Source of the DNA: Croceivirga sp009797885
Lineage (GTDB): Bacteria > Bacteroidota > Bacteroidia > Flavobacteriales > Flavobacteriaceae
Direction: 5' to 3'
Assembly: GCA_045866215.1 (NCBI GenBank)
Contig: AP035880.1
Location: 2,604,001-2,668,000 of the forward strand
DNA length: 64,000 nucleotides
Numbering within the stretch: the stretch's first letter is position 1; each line of letters starts with the position of its first letter. The notes under the pieces were generated by a model. The model was not told where the DNA came from and made no database searches. It saw nothing but the letters and a program-made list of their open reading frames with translations. The position numbers were made by a program, and so were the translations under genes. Shown piece after piece: positions 50,927 through 61,055 of the stretch.

Positions 50927-52707
50927 AGCTGTTTGTCCATTTTGGAGATGACTTCACTTGCCTTTACATAGTCTTCATTCATCTGTACATTGGTAATGGG
51001 ACTGTAACGTGCCATTTCACAACTTTGCAATAGCGCTATAAATTGTGATGTAGTGGCTTCATCCACTTTTCTGTCATTGAGTAGATCAACTATTTTTTCT
51101 TTACTGAATTCCGAAGTTTCGATCTTAAGTTTTGCTTTGAGATAATTATGTAAAGCTTTCTCCAGGGCAACATAAAAACCATCCGGATTACCCAATTGCT
51201 TTTTGGCTGTGGAAAGGTATTTTTTGGCCAATCGGTTGGCCATTTTTAGGCGATTACCTTCAACGTCCGCATCACTTTCCTGTTTTTTCTTTCTAATGAA
51301 AAGAACCAAGGGAATAAGGGCCAATGGTCCGAACAACAGCCAAAGGAATTTTTGGGAACCAAAAAAGCGTTCCGTGCTTACGGAAATCAAGTTTGGTTGT
51401 GTTTTGATAAAATGGAACTGACTTCCGGTCGCCACGGCAATTTGTGGCCTACCGACCAAACCAGGGGTACCTTGCACATCATCCGTTGGGCCTTCCATTA
51501 CATTGATCGTTATTTCGTCGGAATTCAATGTCCTGTAAGCCCTTGCTCTGGGATCAAAGTAACTGAAGGAAATACTGGGGATGGGATACCTTCCCCTAAA
51601 GGAGGGAACTATGGTATAGTTATTGGTCACCTTCCCTTGCATCCCTGTAATGGTGGTACGGACCTTTTCATCAAATTCAGGTTCATAAACCTCCAGTGCA
51701 CTGGGCAGTTCAGGCTCCGGTAACTGGAAGAGTTTAAGGTTTCCCTTGCCACTTACTTCAACCTTGGCCTGCAGGGATTCTGAAGCATTAAGACTGGTTT
51801 TGCTGGTCGTAACGGTAAAATCGAATTGTCCCACAGCACCACTGAACCCCACGGGTTTTCCTTGTTCCGGCAATGGGAGTACATTAAGTGTTCGCTTGCC
51901 TGCCGAGACCGTTTTACTGGTTTGCGTGTAGATTCGACTACCGAAGAAATCCCTTCTACTGGTAGGAACATCCACATATATTTCCAAGGCCAATGGTTCA
52001 ATTTCCAACTTTCCCGACTTTTGGGGATAGAGGACCACCCGCTTTAGTATTACACTTCGGTAAGGTTTGCCCTTATAGGTTTCATTTACCGTATTATACT
52101 TGGTAACGGGGATATCCTGGCTCCAGAAATTATTGTATTTGGGACTGTCCAACGGCCTAAAATTGGTAACGGATATGTTGGAACTAATGTATAGTTTATA
52201 CACCACGGTCACCGCTTCATTTAAATAGGGGCTTCCCTTGGAGACCTCCGCTATCAAATGCAGGTTTTCATCGGCGACGTCTTCTGCCGTCTTTGGCGCA
52301 TTGGGATTGGCCACGGCCTGTGTAATCTGTACTTTTCTTGGTATGGTCTTATAGGTTTCCCCATCAATTTCTATAGCGGCCTGCCCTATGGTAAAACTAC
52401 CTTGTGCCGTAGGTTTTAGGATGTAGGAATAGGATTTGGAAAAGGTTCGTTTTCCATTGATCCAGGATGAGGAAATGGACTGTGATGGTCCCATGATCAC
52501 CTGGAACCCATCAAAAGTGGGGGGATTGAAATTATCACCATCCTTATTCATTGCAAATTCCACCCGTAATCGTTCATTGATACCCAATTTTTCCTTGCTC
52601 AGCTTTATTTCAAAAGTCACTTCATCGGCATCTTGTGCGGATAAGGTTCCTCCCCAAAGCAAGAAAAGGACAATTAAATAACGATATGTCAATTCCCAGG
52701 CGTACAC
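50923..52707 (-). CDS. batD: BatD-like membrane protein
   Basis: A 594-residue protein with a signal peptide (about 1-24), several immunoglobulin-like beta domains (about 25-420), a membrane helix near 448-468 and a C-terminal helical cytosolic region (about 475-590). The start is GTG 52707, sharing one base with the batC stop (TAGTG), so the genes are translationally coupled. BatD proteins are thought to be the scaffold of the Bat complex, with the large domain in the periplasm. Confidence 0.85.
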   Translation of the reverse strand: MYAWELTYRYLIVLFLLWGGTLSAQDADEVTFEIKLSKEKLGINERLRVEFAMNKDGDNFNPPTFDGFQVIMGPSQSISSSWINGKRTFSKSYSYILKPTAQGSFTIGQAAIEIDGETYKTIPRKVQITQAVANPNAPKTAEDVADENLHLIAEVSKGSPYLNEAVTVVYKLYISSNISVTNFRPLDSPKYNNFWSQDIPVTKYNTVNETYKGKPYRSVILKRVVLYPQKSGKLEIEPLALEIYVDVPTSRRDFFGSRIYTQTSKTVSAGKRTLNVLPLPEQGKPVGFSGAVGQFDFTVTTSKTSLNASESLQAKVEVSGKGNLKLFQLPEPELPSALEVYEPEFDEKVRTTITGMQGKVTNNYTIVPSFRGRYPIPSISFSYFDPRARAYRTLNSDEITINVMEGPTDDVQGTPGLVGRPQIAVATGSQFHFIKTQPNLISVSTERFFGSQKFLWLLFGPLALIPLVLFIRKKKQESDADVEGNRLKMANRLAKKYLSTAKKQLGNPDGFYVALEKALHNYLKAKLKIETSEFSKEKIVDLLNDRKVDEATTSQFIALLQSCEMARYSPITNVQMNEDYVKASEVISKMDKQL

Positions 52708-53600
52708 TACCAGTCTTTCTCGTTTTTGATTTTCTTACCCTTCACTTTTTTGGCATCAATCTTCTCTTGCACTTTTTTCTCTTCGTTCTGCATGGCCTCT
52801 AAAAGGTTTTGAATTTGCTGTTTGGAAAGTTGATTGGGCCTTGGCCTGGGTTGCTTCTCGGGTTCTTCTCCCTGGTTGGGCTGTTTTTTCTGCTCCTCTT
52901 TTTCTTCGCCATCCCCTTTTTTGTTCTCTTCGGGCTTTTGGTCACCCTTATCCCCTTCATCACCTTTATCCTTGTTCTGATCGTCTTTTTGGTCTCCTTC
53001 CTGGTCTTTGTTTTGGTCCCCCTCGTTATTTTGGTCTTGGTTCTGTTCCTTGTTATCCTTGTTCTGGTCCTTATTTTGGTCGTCCTTGTTTTGATCGTTG
53101 TTTTGTTGGTCCTGTTGTTTTTTTAACAACTCTTTGGCCAAAGCTAGATTGTATCGTGTTTCATCGTCCTTAGGGTCGCTTCTCAAAGCCTCTTTGTAGG
53201 CCTCCACGGCTTTATCATATTCCTTATTGTTCATGAATACATTTCCCATATTATGAAAGGCCTTGTGTTTGGTAGGCTTTTCATCGGCCTTTTCACCAGC
53301 TTCCTTAAAACGTGCAAAAGCTTCCGGTAATTTTTCCCTATTGTAGTACGCCCTGCCCAGATTGTATGGGGCAGCGGTGTTTTCACCACTTTTGGAAATG
53401 GCCTTTCTGTATTCGCCCTCCGCATGGATAAAATCGTTCTGAACCAGTTCCTCATTGGCGTTATATGTTATATTGGTCGATTCTTTGAACGCCTTGTCCG
53501 AAGCTTTGCGAGCTTCCTCATCATTTTGGGCCAAAATAGGGCTTGCCGAACATAACAGCAATCCTATAGCAACTAAAAATCTAACTATTGTCATGTTCAT
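52707..53600 (-). CDS. batC: BatC-like TPR protein with a long Q/D/N/K/E-rich tract
   Basis: A 297-residue protein with a signal peptide (ends ILAQ), TPR units (about 55-155) and a highly repetitive hydrophilic segment from about 161 to 256 made almost only of Gln, Asp, Asn, Lys, Glu and Gly (e.g. DQNKDQNKDNKEQNQDQ). A short basic-acidic tail follows. The tract is probably disordered. The start overlaps batB by 20 nt (ATG 53600, with another ATG at 53594). Confidence 0.83.
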   Translation of the reverse strand: MNMTIVRFLVAIGLLLCSASPILAQNDEEARKASDKAFKESTNITYNANEELVQNDFIHAEGEYRKAISKSGENTAAPYNLGRAYYNREKLPEAFARFKEAGEKADEKPTKHKAFHNMGNVFMNNKEYDKAVEAYKEALRSDPKDDETRYNLALAKELLKKQQDQQNNDQNKDDQNKDQNKDNKEQNQDQNNEGDQNKDQEGDQKDDQNKDKGDEGDKGDQKPEENKKGDGEEKEEQKKQPNQGEEPEKQPRPRPNQLSKQQIQNLLEAMQNEEKKVQEKIDAKKVKGKKIKNEKDW

Positions 53601-54627
53601 TAAAAAGGTTTAGTTTTTTCAACCATTTTGTCTTACGATCAAGGAGGAAAATATCCAAAAACAGAAAGAAGATGGCAATACCCAGGAACCATTGAAATTG
53701 ATCTTTGTACTCGGCAAATTGCTTTGCTTCAAACTCCTTTTTGTCCATTTTGTCCAATTCTTCCTTTATAAAAGTTACGGCATCCTCGGTATTGGCTCCG
53801 TTTACATAGGAACCATTTCCGGTAGCTGCGATCTGGGTAAGCACGGATTCGTTCAATCTGCTGATCACCACTTCCCCCTCTTGATTTTTCTTGAGACTTT
53901 CCACAACACCATTGCGCTTTATGGGAATGGGTGCCCCTTTTATTTTTCCAACACCAATGGTATATACTTTTATGCCCTGGCTGACCGCCTTTTCCAAGGC
54001 TTCCAAGGTATTCCCCTCTGAATGGTCCTCCCCATCGGAAACAATGAACAACACCCTGTTGGTCTGTTCTTCATCATTGTAATATGTTGAGGCCAAATCT
54101 ATGGCGGAATTAATTGCGGTTCCTTGTGAGGAAAGCATATCGGTATTCATGCTCTGCAGGAACATTTTTGCAGCACTGTAATCCGTGGTGATGGGCAATT
54201 GGGGGAACGCCTGCCCGGCATAAGCTATAATTCCAATACGGTCGCTGGCCAGTTGGTTGATGATTTGGGAAACCAACCGCTTGGCTTTCTCCAAACGGTT
54301 TGGCGCGATATCCTCCGCAAGCATGCTTTTGGATACATCCACGGCAAAAACGATGTCTACCCCCTCACGTTTAACGGTTTCAAGTTTGGTTCCAATTTTG
54401 GGGTTTACCAATGCCAGAACCAAAAAGGCAATACCCAAAAGGAATAGCATAAGCTTCAAACTTGCCTTGAATTTGGATTTTTCGGGCGCTAATTTTTTGA
54501 GCATACGTGCATTGGCAAATTCCCTTTGCTTGGTTCTTTTCCAAACCTGTACCATAAGAAATAACAGGAACAGGACCGGAATGAGTCCCAACAGATAGAA
54601 ATACAATTTTTCATCGAACTGCACCAT
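53581..54627 (-). CDS. batB: BatB-like von Willebrand factor A protein
   Basis: A 348-residue membrane protein: a helix at each end (about 8-28 and 58-78 at the N-terminus, 318-338 at the C-terminus) frames a vWA domain. The metal-ion-dependent adhesion site begins IVFAVDVSKSMLAEDIAPNR near 92, with LFIVSDGEDHSEGN later. It pairs with BatA 3 nt upstream and is thought to form the heterotypic vWA core of the Bat complex. Confidence 0.9.
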   Translation of the reverse strand: MVQFDEKLYFYLLGLIPVLFLLFLMVQVWKRTKQREFANARMLKKLAPEKSKFKASLKLMLFLLGIAFLVLALVNPKIGTKLETVKREGVDIVFAVDVSKSMLAEDIAPNRLEKAKRLVSQIINQLASDRIGIIAYAGQAFPQLPITTDYSAAKMFLQSMNTDMLSSQGTAINSAIDLASTYYNDEEQTNRVLFIVSDGEDHSEGNTLEALEKAVSQGIKVYTIGVGKIKGAPIPIKRNGVVESLKKNQEGEVVISRLNESVLTQIAATGNGSYVNGANTEDAVTFIKEELDKMDKKEFEAKQFAEYKDQFQWFLGIAIFFLFLDIFLLDRKTKWLKKLNLFNEHDNS

Positions 54628-54630
54628 GGC

Positions 54631-55629
54631 TTATATAAAACTTTTAAATACGGTGTTCCTTAAACCCCATTCGACCAATAAAAGCATTCCGGCCAAAAAT
54701 ACCCAGGACCGAAACTTTTCTTCATATCGATAATATTTGAATTCCTCAATTTCCGTCTTCTCCAACTTGTTGATTTCGTTATAGATCTCCTCAAGTTTTT
54801 CGTTATCCGTGGCCCTAAAGTACTCGCCTCCGGTAACATCTGCAATTTCCTGTAGCAGGTCCTCATCAATTTCCACTTCCCGCATGCCGTATTGGAATGA
54901 ACCATCCCTTTTATAAGCAATTGGCGTAAGGGCATTACCGTTGGTGCCAAGCCCAATGGTATAGGTTTTAATATCATATTCCACCGCCAGGTCGGCAGCC
55001 GTTTGAGGCTCAATAAAACCGGAATTGTTGACCCCATCGGTCAATAGGATAATGACCTTGCTTATGGCCTTACTTTCTTTTAAACGGTTCACGGATGTTG
55101 CCAGTCCCATTCCAATAGCGGTACCATCTTCGAGCTGTCCATAGATAATATCTCTTAAGGCCCTTAAAACAATGGATTTATCGCTTGTAATGGGGGTTTT
55201 GGTATAGCTTTCGCCGGCATAGGCTACCAGGCCTATACGGTCATTGGGCCTTTTTTTGATGAAATCTGCAGCGACTTCCTTAAGGGCAGAGAGTCTATTG
55301 GGCTTTAAATCCTGCGCCAACATACTGGAAGAAACATCAATGGCCATGACAATGTCAATTCCTTTGGTAGTTTTGGTACGTGTTGAAATGTCCTCAATCT
55401 GTGGTCTGGCCAAAGCTGTGATTACCGATGCCAAGGCCAAGAGCCTTAAAACGAAGAGCAATGGTTTTAATTTGGTGAGCCAACTGGAGGAGGAAAAGGC
55501 TTTGGAACTGGATAATTTTACAAAGGCCATTTGTTCCTTACGTGTGAGGACATACCACAGAATAGCAATTGGTATGAGCAATAGTAGCCAAAAGAATTCC
55601 GGATTTGCAAATTGTACGTTGTCCAACAT
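54631..55629 (-). CDS. batA: BatA-like von Willebrand factor A protein
   Basis: A 332-residue vWA protein with hydrophobic helices near residues 12-27, 58-75 and 310-327. The metal site motif is IVMAIDVSSSMLAQDLKPNR near 90, with VIILLTDGVNNSGF later. Its start shares bases with the stop of the upstream gene (TAATG), so translation is coupled. BatA and BatB are close paralogs; the order batA-batB follows the usual operon. Confidence 0.9.
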   Translation of the reverse strand: MLDNVQFANPEFFWLLLLIPIAILWYVLTRKEQMAFVKLSSSKAFSSSSWLTKLKPLLFVLRLLALASVITALARPQIEDISTRTKTTKGIDIVMAIDVSSSMLAQDLKPNRLSALKEVAADFIKKRPNDRIGLVAYAGESYTKTPITSDKSIVLRALRDIIYGQLEDGTAIGMGLATSVNRLKESKAISKVIILLTDGVNNSGFIEPQTAADLAVEYDIKTYTIGLGTNGNALTPIAYKRDGSFQYGMREVEIDEDLLQEIADVTGGEYFRATDNEKLEEIYNEINKLEKTEIEEFKYYRYEEKFRSWVFLAGMLLLVEWGLRNTVFKSFI

Positions 55630-57299
55630 TAGGCTTGGGTTTTTACATCTATGGAAGCGGTAATCCGCTGCACGATCTGTTCGGCATATTCATCACCATC
55701 CAACCAGGTCAACATAATTTGCTGTTGGAACCCGACCCCTCCATAGAGGAAAACAGTATACTTGGTCCGTATGTTCTTATTGGAGTCGGGCATTTTCATT
55801 TGGTACGAACCAAATGTCTTTAATCCCTGGACCCCGGTTTTGGTAAAGGCCTCTTCATTTTTGGCAATAAGGTTTTTTGCCCCACGTTCCTCCAATTTTA
55901 GTAAGACCGCTTCCACTGCCTTTTCAAAATCCAAAGGCTTACCATTACTATAGGAAAGGGAAGATACTGAAATGGAGAAAAGGCCGGCTTCATTGGTCAT
56001 GCCAAAGACTTGGGCACTTTGTATACTGTCCGCAGGGTTGAATTCCCCAAGTTCCTTTCGTAAAAGTACTTCCGGAGTTTCAACTTCAACGGGGGGATAA
56101 CCATAGGAACTCATGATCCATTCCCCCTCCAATAACCGTTTTGTGGGATGTCTTAGAACCGTGTCCTTTACATCTTTGAATCCATAAATTCCTATGGATG
56201 TCCCAATGCCCAACACAATCAGTCCCGCAAACACTGCGGCCGCGGTCCAAATTCGTTTTTTTAACCTTTTTCTTTCCAGTTCCTCCAGGTAGCTTTCGTC
56301 CTGAAGCCTGTCTTCCTCTTCCGGTTCCGGTAATGCCTCCTTGGTTTTTACCACAATAAATTCTACGGACCTTCTATTCTCTTCGGCTATGGAAACCGCT
56401 GGCTTGGATTTTGCAAATTTCACCAAATCCGCGGTCTGGAGTACCTTTTTGAACTGGGAAATGGTCTCGTCTTCCAATTGGAGTTCCCCCGCATCCTTTA
56501 ATAGCTCCAAACGCGCTATCAATTGGTCCGTGGTACTTTCCATTGCGGAGATATGCACCTCTTCTTCCAGATAGGAACGTACAATATTGGTCAATTCCGA
56601 ATAGTACTTTTTGAATTCATCCTGAATAAGGTATCTGGACTTTTCCAGTTCTTGCAACTGCAGCAATGCCCGGTCATATGGCGGCAATAAGGCCACTTTT
56701 TCCTCTTCCGTCAAGGGTTTTGGCCTAAAGAAAAACCAGTAAACCAATCCACCAATGATCACTAATGCAAAAAGAATGGCAAGGATCCATTGCCAAATCT
56801 TGGCGTAATTGCGTTCAACTTGGATCAATGGTTTAATGTCGTAAAGTTTTTGCTTGGTGGTATCAACGGCAACATCGGCTACCCTGATCTTAAAGGAATC
56901 GGTCAAAAAAGGTTCCTCGTTGATGGCTATACGTTGTGGAGGTATGGTATAGGAACCACTATCAAACTGTGTCAGCGCATATATCCTTTGCAGGGTGATC
57001 CTGTCCTTTTTTTTGGTGGTATCTATTTTAAGGGCTTCCACCATTTCCAATGGTGAAAAGGTCTGATCTTCGGGAAAATAGACCAGGTTCAAAGAGTCGG
57101 TTTCCACGGTAATCTTGTATTGGATCTGCTCGCCGATCTTTATCTGGAACGTATCAATTTCAACATTTACTGAGGATGTCCCCTGGGCTTTAACCGTAGG
57201 TATGCTAAAAACCATTAAAACAAGGCAAAGGCAAAGGAAGGACCTGGAATGTTGGTTCCTCTGGAATATGGACTTCATATTTTTTGCCTTGAACTTCAT
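55629..57299 (-). CDS. Bat-operon membrane protein with periplasmic beta domain, function unknown
   Basis: A 556-residue protein with a signal-like N-terminus (ends TVKAQ), a beta-rich domain (about 40-160), one membrane helix (WQWILAILFALVIIGGLVYW, about 168-190) and a charged cytosolic helical region resembling the DUF4381 segment of Bat operons. A second helix (about 352-375) and a C-terminal domain follow. It lies between the DUF58 gene and batA, which is the usual place of this component. The ATG at 57299 directly follows the DUF58 stop. Confidence 0.75.
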   Translation of the reverse strand: MKFKAKNMKSIFQRNQHSRSFLCLCLVLMVFSIPTVKAQGTSSVNVEIDTFQIKIGEQIQYKITVETDSLNLVYFPEDQTFSPLEMVEALKIDTTKKKDRITLQRIYALTQFDSGSYTIPPQRIAINEEPFLTDSFKIRVADVAVDTTKQKLYDIKPLIQVERNYAKIWQWILAILFALVIIGGLVYWFFFRPKPLTEEEKVALLPPYDRALLQLQELEKSRYLIQDEFKKYYSELTNIVRSYLEEEVHISAMESTTDQLIARLELLKDAGELQLEDETISQFKKVLQTADLVKFAKSKPAVSIAEENRRSVEFIVVKTKEALPEPEEEDRLQDESYLEELERKRLKKRIWTAAAVFAGLIVLGIGTSIGIYGFKDVKDTVLRHPTKRLLEGEWIMSSYGYPPVEVETPEVLLRKELGEFNPADSIQSAQVFGMTNEAGLFSISVSSLSYSNGKPLDFEKAVEAVLLKLEERGAKNLIAKNEEAFTKTGVQGLKTFGSYQMKMPDSNKNIRTKYTVFLYGGVGFQQQIMLTWLDGDEYAEQIVQRITASIDVKTQA

Positions 57300-58166
57300 C
57301 TATCCCCTTCTTTTAAAATAGCCCAATAATTTTTTAACATAGCTTTCGTCCACCCTGCAATTGATAATGCCACTGCCCGATTTCGTAAAAGCATTGTTGT
57401 AATAATCCACCCGCTCCATGTGGTATCGCCAATAATTGTGACGTACCTGTTTGGAGCTTGTGTTGACCAATCGAATACTACCGTCCTCTGCATCCTGTAC
57501 CTGAATTACCCCAAGATTGGGGATGTATTCCTCCTTTTCGTCATATACCCGTATACCGGTAACATCGTGTTTGTTCCCAACAATTCTTAGGGTATCCGCG
57601 TAACCTTCCGCAATGAAATCTGAAAGGACAAAGACAATGGCCTTCTTTTTCATAACATTGGTAAGGAACTTCAATGCCTCTGCGATATTGGTTTTGTTGC
57701 TTTCGGGCTCAAACTCCAATAGTTCCCTAATAATTCGTAGGATATGGCTCTTTCCCTTTTTTGGAGGGATAAATAGTTCCACTTCATCCGAGAATAGGAT
57801 GAGTCCCACCTTATCATTATTCTGCATTGCGGAGAATGCCAGAGTTGCTGAAATCTCGGTGACCACCTCTTTTTTGAATTGGTCCACCGTACCAAAAAGT
57901 TCCGATCCACTCACATCTACCAAGAGCATCATGGTAAGTTCCCGTTCCTCCTCAAAGACCTTCACATAGGGTTCATTATAGCGTGCGGTTACGTTCCAAT
58001 CTATGGATCGTACATCGTCACCAAATTGGTATTGGCGCACTTCGCTGAAGGTCATGCCCCTTCCTTTGAAGGTGGAATGGTATTCCCCGCCGAAGAGATG
58101 GTCGGACAACCTCCTCGTTTTAATCTCTATTTTCCGTACTTTTTTTAAAAGCTCTTTTGTGTCCAT
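57300..58166 (-). CDS. DUF58-domain protein
   Basis: A 288-residue cytosolic protein of the DUF58 family, a vWA-like fold that partners MoxR ATPases. The family signature GDDVRSIDWNVTARYNEPYV is near residue 50, and the metal-site-like LLVDVSGSELFG near 78. It lies 103 nt downstream of moxR and directly upstream of the 556-residue gene. It probably links the AAA ATPase to the vWA proteins of the Bat complex. Confidence 0.9.
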   Translation of the reverse strand: MDTKELLKKVRKIEIKTRRLSDHLFGGEYHSTFKGRGMTFSEVRQYQFGDDVRSIDWNVTARYNEPYVKVFEEERELTMMLLVDVSGSELFGTVDQFKKEVVTEISATLAFSAMQNNDKVGLILFSDEVELFIPPKKGKSHILRIIRELLEFEPESNKTNIAEALKFLTNVMKKKAIVFVLSDFIAEGYADTLRIVGNKHDVTGIRVYDEKEEYIPNLGVIQVQDAEDGSIRLVNTSSKQVRHNYWRYHMERVDYYNNAFTKSGSGIINCRVDESYVKKLLGYFKRRG

Positions 58167-58269
58167 TTATTTCAGTCAACAGCGATTCGTATTTAGTAAT
58201 CAGTGTAAAGGTGCAATGAGTTTTGTTTGTGACCAATAACCCATCGTTTACTGACAACTGTAAACTGAG

Positions 58270-59271
58270 TTATGGTACTTCTACCTGGTTTACGATTTTG
58301 TTGATTATTTCTTCCGAGGTAATGTTTTCGGCCTCAGCTTCATAGGTTATACCAATTCTGTGGCGCAACACATCATGCACTACGGCACGCACGTCCTCTG
58401 GAATAACATAGCCACGCTGTTTTATAAAGGCGTAACATTTTGAGGCTGTTGCCAGATTAATACTTCCCCTTGGAGAGGCACCAAAACTGATCAGTGGTTT
58501 AAGGTTTTCAAGATTGTACTTTTCGGGATAGCGGGTGGCAAAGATCAAATCGAGAATGTACTTTTCAATTTTTTCATCCATGTAAACTTCCCTTGCCGCT
58601 TTCTGGGCACTTAAAATTTGGTTCAGGCTTACCACGGGCTTAACGGGTTCCATTCCACCCTTAAGATTTAGCCTTATGATCAATTGCTCCTCGGTCAGTT
58701 TTGGATAATCTATGATCGTTTTCAGCATAAATCGGTCAACCTGTGCTTCGGGAAGTGGATAGGTACCCTCCTGTTCGACCGGGTTTTGCGTGGCCATAAC
58801 CAAAAAGGGCTTATCCAGAATAAAGGTTTCGTCCCCAATGGTTACCTGTTTCTCCTGCATCGCCTCCAGAAGTGCCGATTGCACTTTGGCCGGGGCCCTA
58901 TTGATCTCATCCGCCAAAACAAAATTGGCGAATATGGGACCTTTTTTTATGGAGAAATCGTTCTCTTTAATGTTATAAATAAGCGTTCCGATAACGTCCG
59001 CTGGAAGTAGGTCCGGAGTAAACTGGATACGGCTAAAACTTCCCTTTACCGCTCTGGCCAGGGTGTTGATGGCCAAGGTTTTTGCCAATCCGGGAACTCC
59101 CTCCAATAAAATATGCCCCTGTCCCAAGAGACCGATCAATAGACGCTCCACCATTTGCTTCTGACCTACAATGGCCTTGTCCATTTCTTGTTTTAACAAC
59201 CCTATGAATGCACTTTCTTGAGCGATTTTTTCATTTACAGCTGCAATATCAATAGTAGTATTTTCCTCCAT
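58270..59271 (-). CDS. moxR: MoxR-family AAA ATPase
   Basis: A 333-residue AAA+ ATPase, first gene of the Bat operon. Walker A is EGVPGLAKT near residue 57; Walker B is VLADEINRAPAKVQ near 118; the arginine/sensor regions PLPEAQVDRF and SFGASPRGSINLA follow. MoxR proteins act as chaperone-like ATPases that load metals or assemble complexes containing vWA proteins. The 103-nt gap before the DUF58 gene shows no clear promoter or terminator. Confidence 0.94.
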   Translation of the reverse strand: MEENTTIDIAAVNEKIAQESAFIGLLKQEMDKAIVGQKQMVERLLIGLLGQGHILLEGVPGLAKTLAINTLARAVKGSFSRIQFTPDLLPADVIGTLIYNIKENDFSIKKGPIFANFVLADEINRAPAKVQSALLEAMQEKQVTIGDETFILDKPFLVMATQNPVEQEGTYPLPEAQVDRFMLKTIIDYPKLTEEQLIIRLNLKGGMEPVKPVVSLNQILSAQKAAREVYMDEKIEKYILDLIFATRYPEKYNLENLKPLISFGASPRGSINLATASKCYAFIKQRGYVIPEDVRAVVHDVLRHRIGITYEAEAENITSEEIINKIVNQVEVP

Positions 59272-59415
59272 AAAGACTTGATGTTCAGGTCTGGTTTATA
59301 TCAAAGTGCAAAATGAAAATTTATTTAAAATTGCTCTGTTAATTATTGGTTAAAAAAACTTGCGAGCCCCAAGTTTTATGACCCTTTTAAGGGATTTATG
59401 TTTATTTTCACGCGC

Positions 59416-60288
59416 ATGTCCAAAACTGATTTTTACTCGAGAATAATTGCCGGAACAATGACTTGGGGAAGCTGGGGGAAACAGCTTTCCAGAAAAGGCA
59501 TGGCAGAGTTGATGAACTTTTGTTTGACCCATGGAATTTCCACATTTGACCATGCCGATATTTATGGCGAATATGGAAATGAAGAGGCTTTTGGTGATGC
59601 ATTTTTGGATTCGGGAATTGATCGGGAACACATTCAATTGATTACCAAATGTGGCATTCAGATGACCCGGGGCCGTACCAATTCGGTGAAGCATTATCAA
59701 TATGATGCGGCGTATATTGTTTGGTCCGCGGAACGGTCCCTTAAAAAATTACGGACGGATTATTTGGATTTCTTTTTATTGCATAGGCCCAGCCCTTTAA
59801 TGGTTCCCGAAGAAATCGCCAAAGCGGTTGAGCAGCTAAAGAGGGAAGGTAAGATAAGACAGTTTGGGGTTTCCAATTTCACGCCATCGCAAATTGCCCT
59901 TTTGGAAAAATATGTCAATGTGGAGGGAAATCAGGTGGAATATTCCTTGACCCATGTCAATCCCATGGAAGATGGTACTTTTGATGACTGCATGGGCCAT
60001 GGTAGGATGGTTATGGCTTGGAGTCCCTTGGGAAGCTATTTTCGGGAAGAAGATGAATTGAAACAAAGGGTTGAACCCGTTTTGAAGCAATTATCGGAAA
60101 AGTATAATGCGGAAGCCAGCCAATTGCTGCTTGCTTTTGTTCTAAAACACCCGGCCAAGGTTTTTCCCGTTGTTGGTACTACCAATAAGGAAAGGTTATC
60201 CGGTTCCATTGAGGCCCTTAAAATTGAGCTGGAATTACAGGACTGGTTCACTATGCTGGAGGCTTCAAAGGGCAGAAGGGTTCCCTAA
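59416..60288 (+). CDS. Aldo/keto reductase
   Basis: A 290-residue NADPH-dependent reductase with the (beta/alpha)8 fold. The catalytic set is visible as STFDHADIYGEYGNEEAFG (Asp and Tyr, about 40-58), LITKCGI (Lys) and FFLLHRPSP (His). It resembles YdhF-type enzymes. I use ATG 59416 (MSKTDFYSRIIAG); ATG 59398 is an alternative adding six residues. It lies 12 nt upstream of the SDR gene and forms a three-gene unit with it and the AlbA_2 protein. Confidence 0.88.
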   Translation: MSKTDFYSRIIAGTMTWGSWGKQLSRKGMAELMNFCLTHGISTFDHADIYGEYGNEEAFGDAFLDSGIDREHIQLITKCGIQMTRGRTNSVKHYQYDAAYIVWSAERSLKKLRTDYLDFFLLHRPSPLMVPEEIAKAVEQLKREGKIRQFGVSNFTPSQIALLEKYVNVEGNQVEYSLTHVNPMEDGTFDDCMGHGRMVMAWSPLGSYFREEDELKQRVEPVLKQLSEKYNAEASQLLLAFVLKHPAKVFPVVGTTNKERLSGSIEALKIELELQDWFTMLEASKGRRVP

Positions 60289-60299
60289 AAATTGCAATT

Positions 60300-61055
60300 A
60301 TGAAGAAAACTGCGCTAATTACCGGTGCAACCAGTGGCATAGGAAAAGCCACCGCAACGTTGTTCTCGGAACAAGGGTTTACATTGATTTTGTGCGGGAG
60401 AAGACAAGAACGTCTGGACGCCATAAAAGGGGAGCTTTCAAAACATACGGAAATCCATACCTTGAACTTTGATGTAAGGAACCGGGAAGAGGTATTCAAG
60501 GCCATTGCATCACTTCCGGAAGCGTTTTCCCAAATAGATGTCCTTATCAATAATGCAGGAAATGCCCATGGATTGGATCCAATCCAAAATGGCAGCTTGG
60601 ACGATTGGGATGCGATGCTGGATATTAATGTAAAAGGACTTTTGTATGTTTCCAAGGCGGTGATTCCGGATATGGTAAAAAGACAGGCCGGACATATCAT
60701 CAATATTGGTTCTTTGGCAGGAAAGGAGGTCTATCCCAAGGGCAATGTGTACTGTGCGAGCAAACATGCCGTAGACGCCTTAAACCAGGGAATGCGAAAG
60801 GACCTCAATGCCTATGGCGTCCGTGTGGGGGCCATCAATCCAGGGCTGGTGGAAACCGAGTTCAGCGATGTACGCTTCAAGGGAGATACCGAACGTGCCA
60901 GTACCGTCTATCAGGGTTATGATGCGCTTAAGGCGGAAGATATTGCGGAAATCATCCATTTTGTGGTGACTCGTCCTTATCATATCAATATCGCCGATTT
61001 ACTGGTCCTGCCTACTGCGCAGGCCAGTTCCACTATTCTGAAGAAGGAGTTATGA
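60300..61055 (+). CDS. SDR-family oxidoreductase, YdfG-like
   Basis: A 251-residue classical SDR using NADP(H). Motifs are TGATSGIGKATA near residue 8, NNAGNAHG near 86, the catalytic Ser in NIGSLAG near 140 and Tyr/Lys in YCASKHAVDA near 154-158. It resembles YdfG/malonic semialdehyde reductase-type 3-hydroxy acid dehydrogenases. Its stop overlaps the next gene (ATGA), so the two are coupled. Confidence 0.88.
   Translation: MKKTALITGATSGIGKATATLFSEQGFTLILCGRRQERLDAIKGELSKHTEIHTLNFDVRNREEVFKAIASLPEAFSQIDVLINNAGNAHGLDPIQNGSLDDWDAMLDINVKGLLYVSKAVIPDMVKRQAGHIINIGSLAGKEVYPKGNVYCASKHAVDALNQGMRKDLNAYGVRVGAINPGLVETEFSDVRFKGDTERASTVYQGYDALKAEDIAEIIHFVVTRPYHINIADLLVLPTAQASSTILKKEL

Noticed and set aside
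52809..53126. Long hydrophobic plus-strand frame opposite batC
   Set aside because: It is the antisense reading of the repetitive Gln/Asp/Lys codons; no start context, and batC fits the operon.
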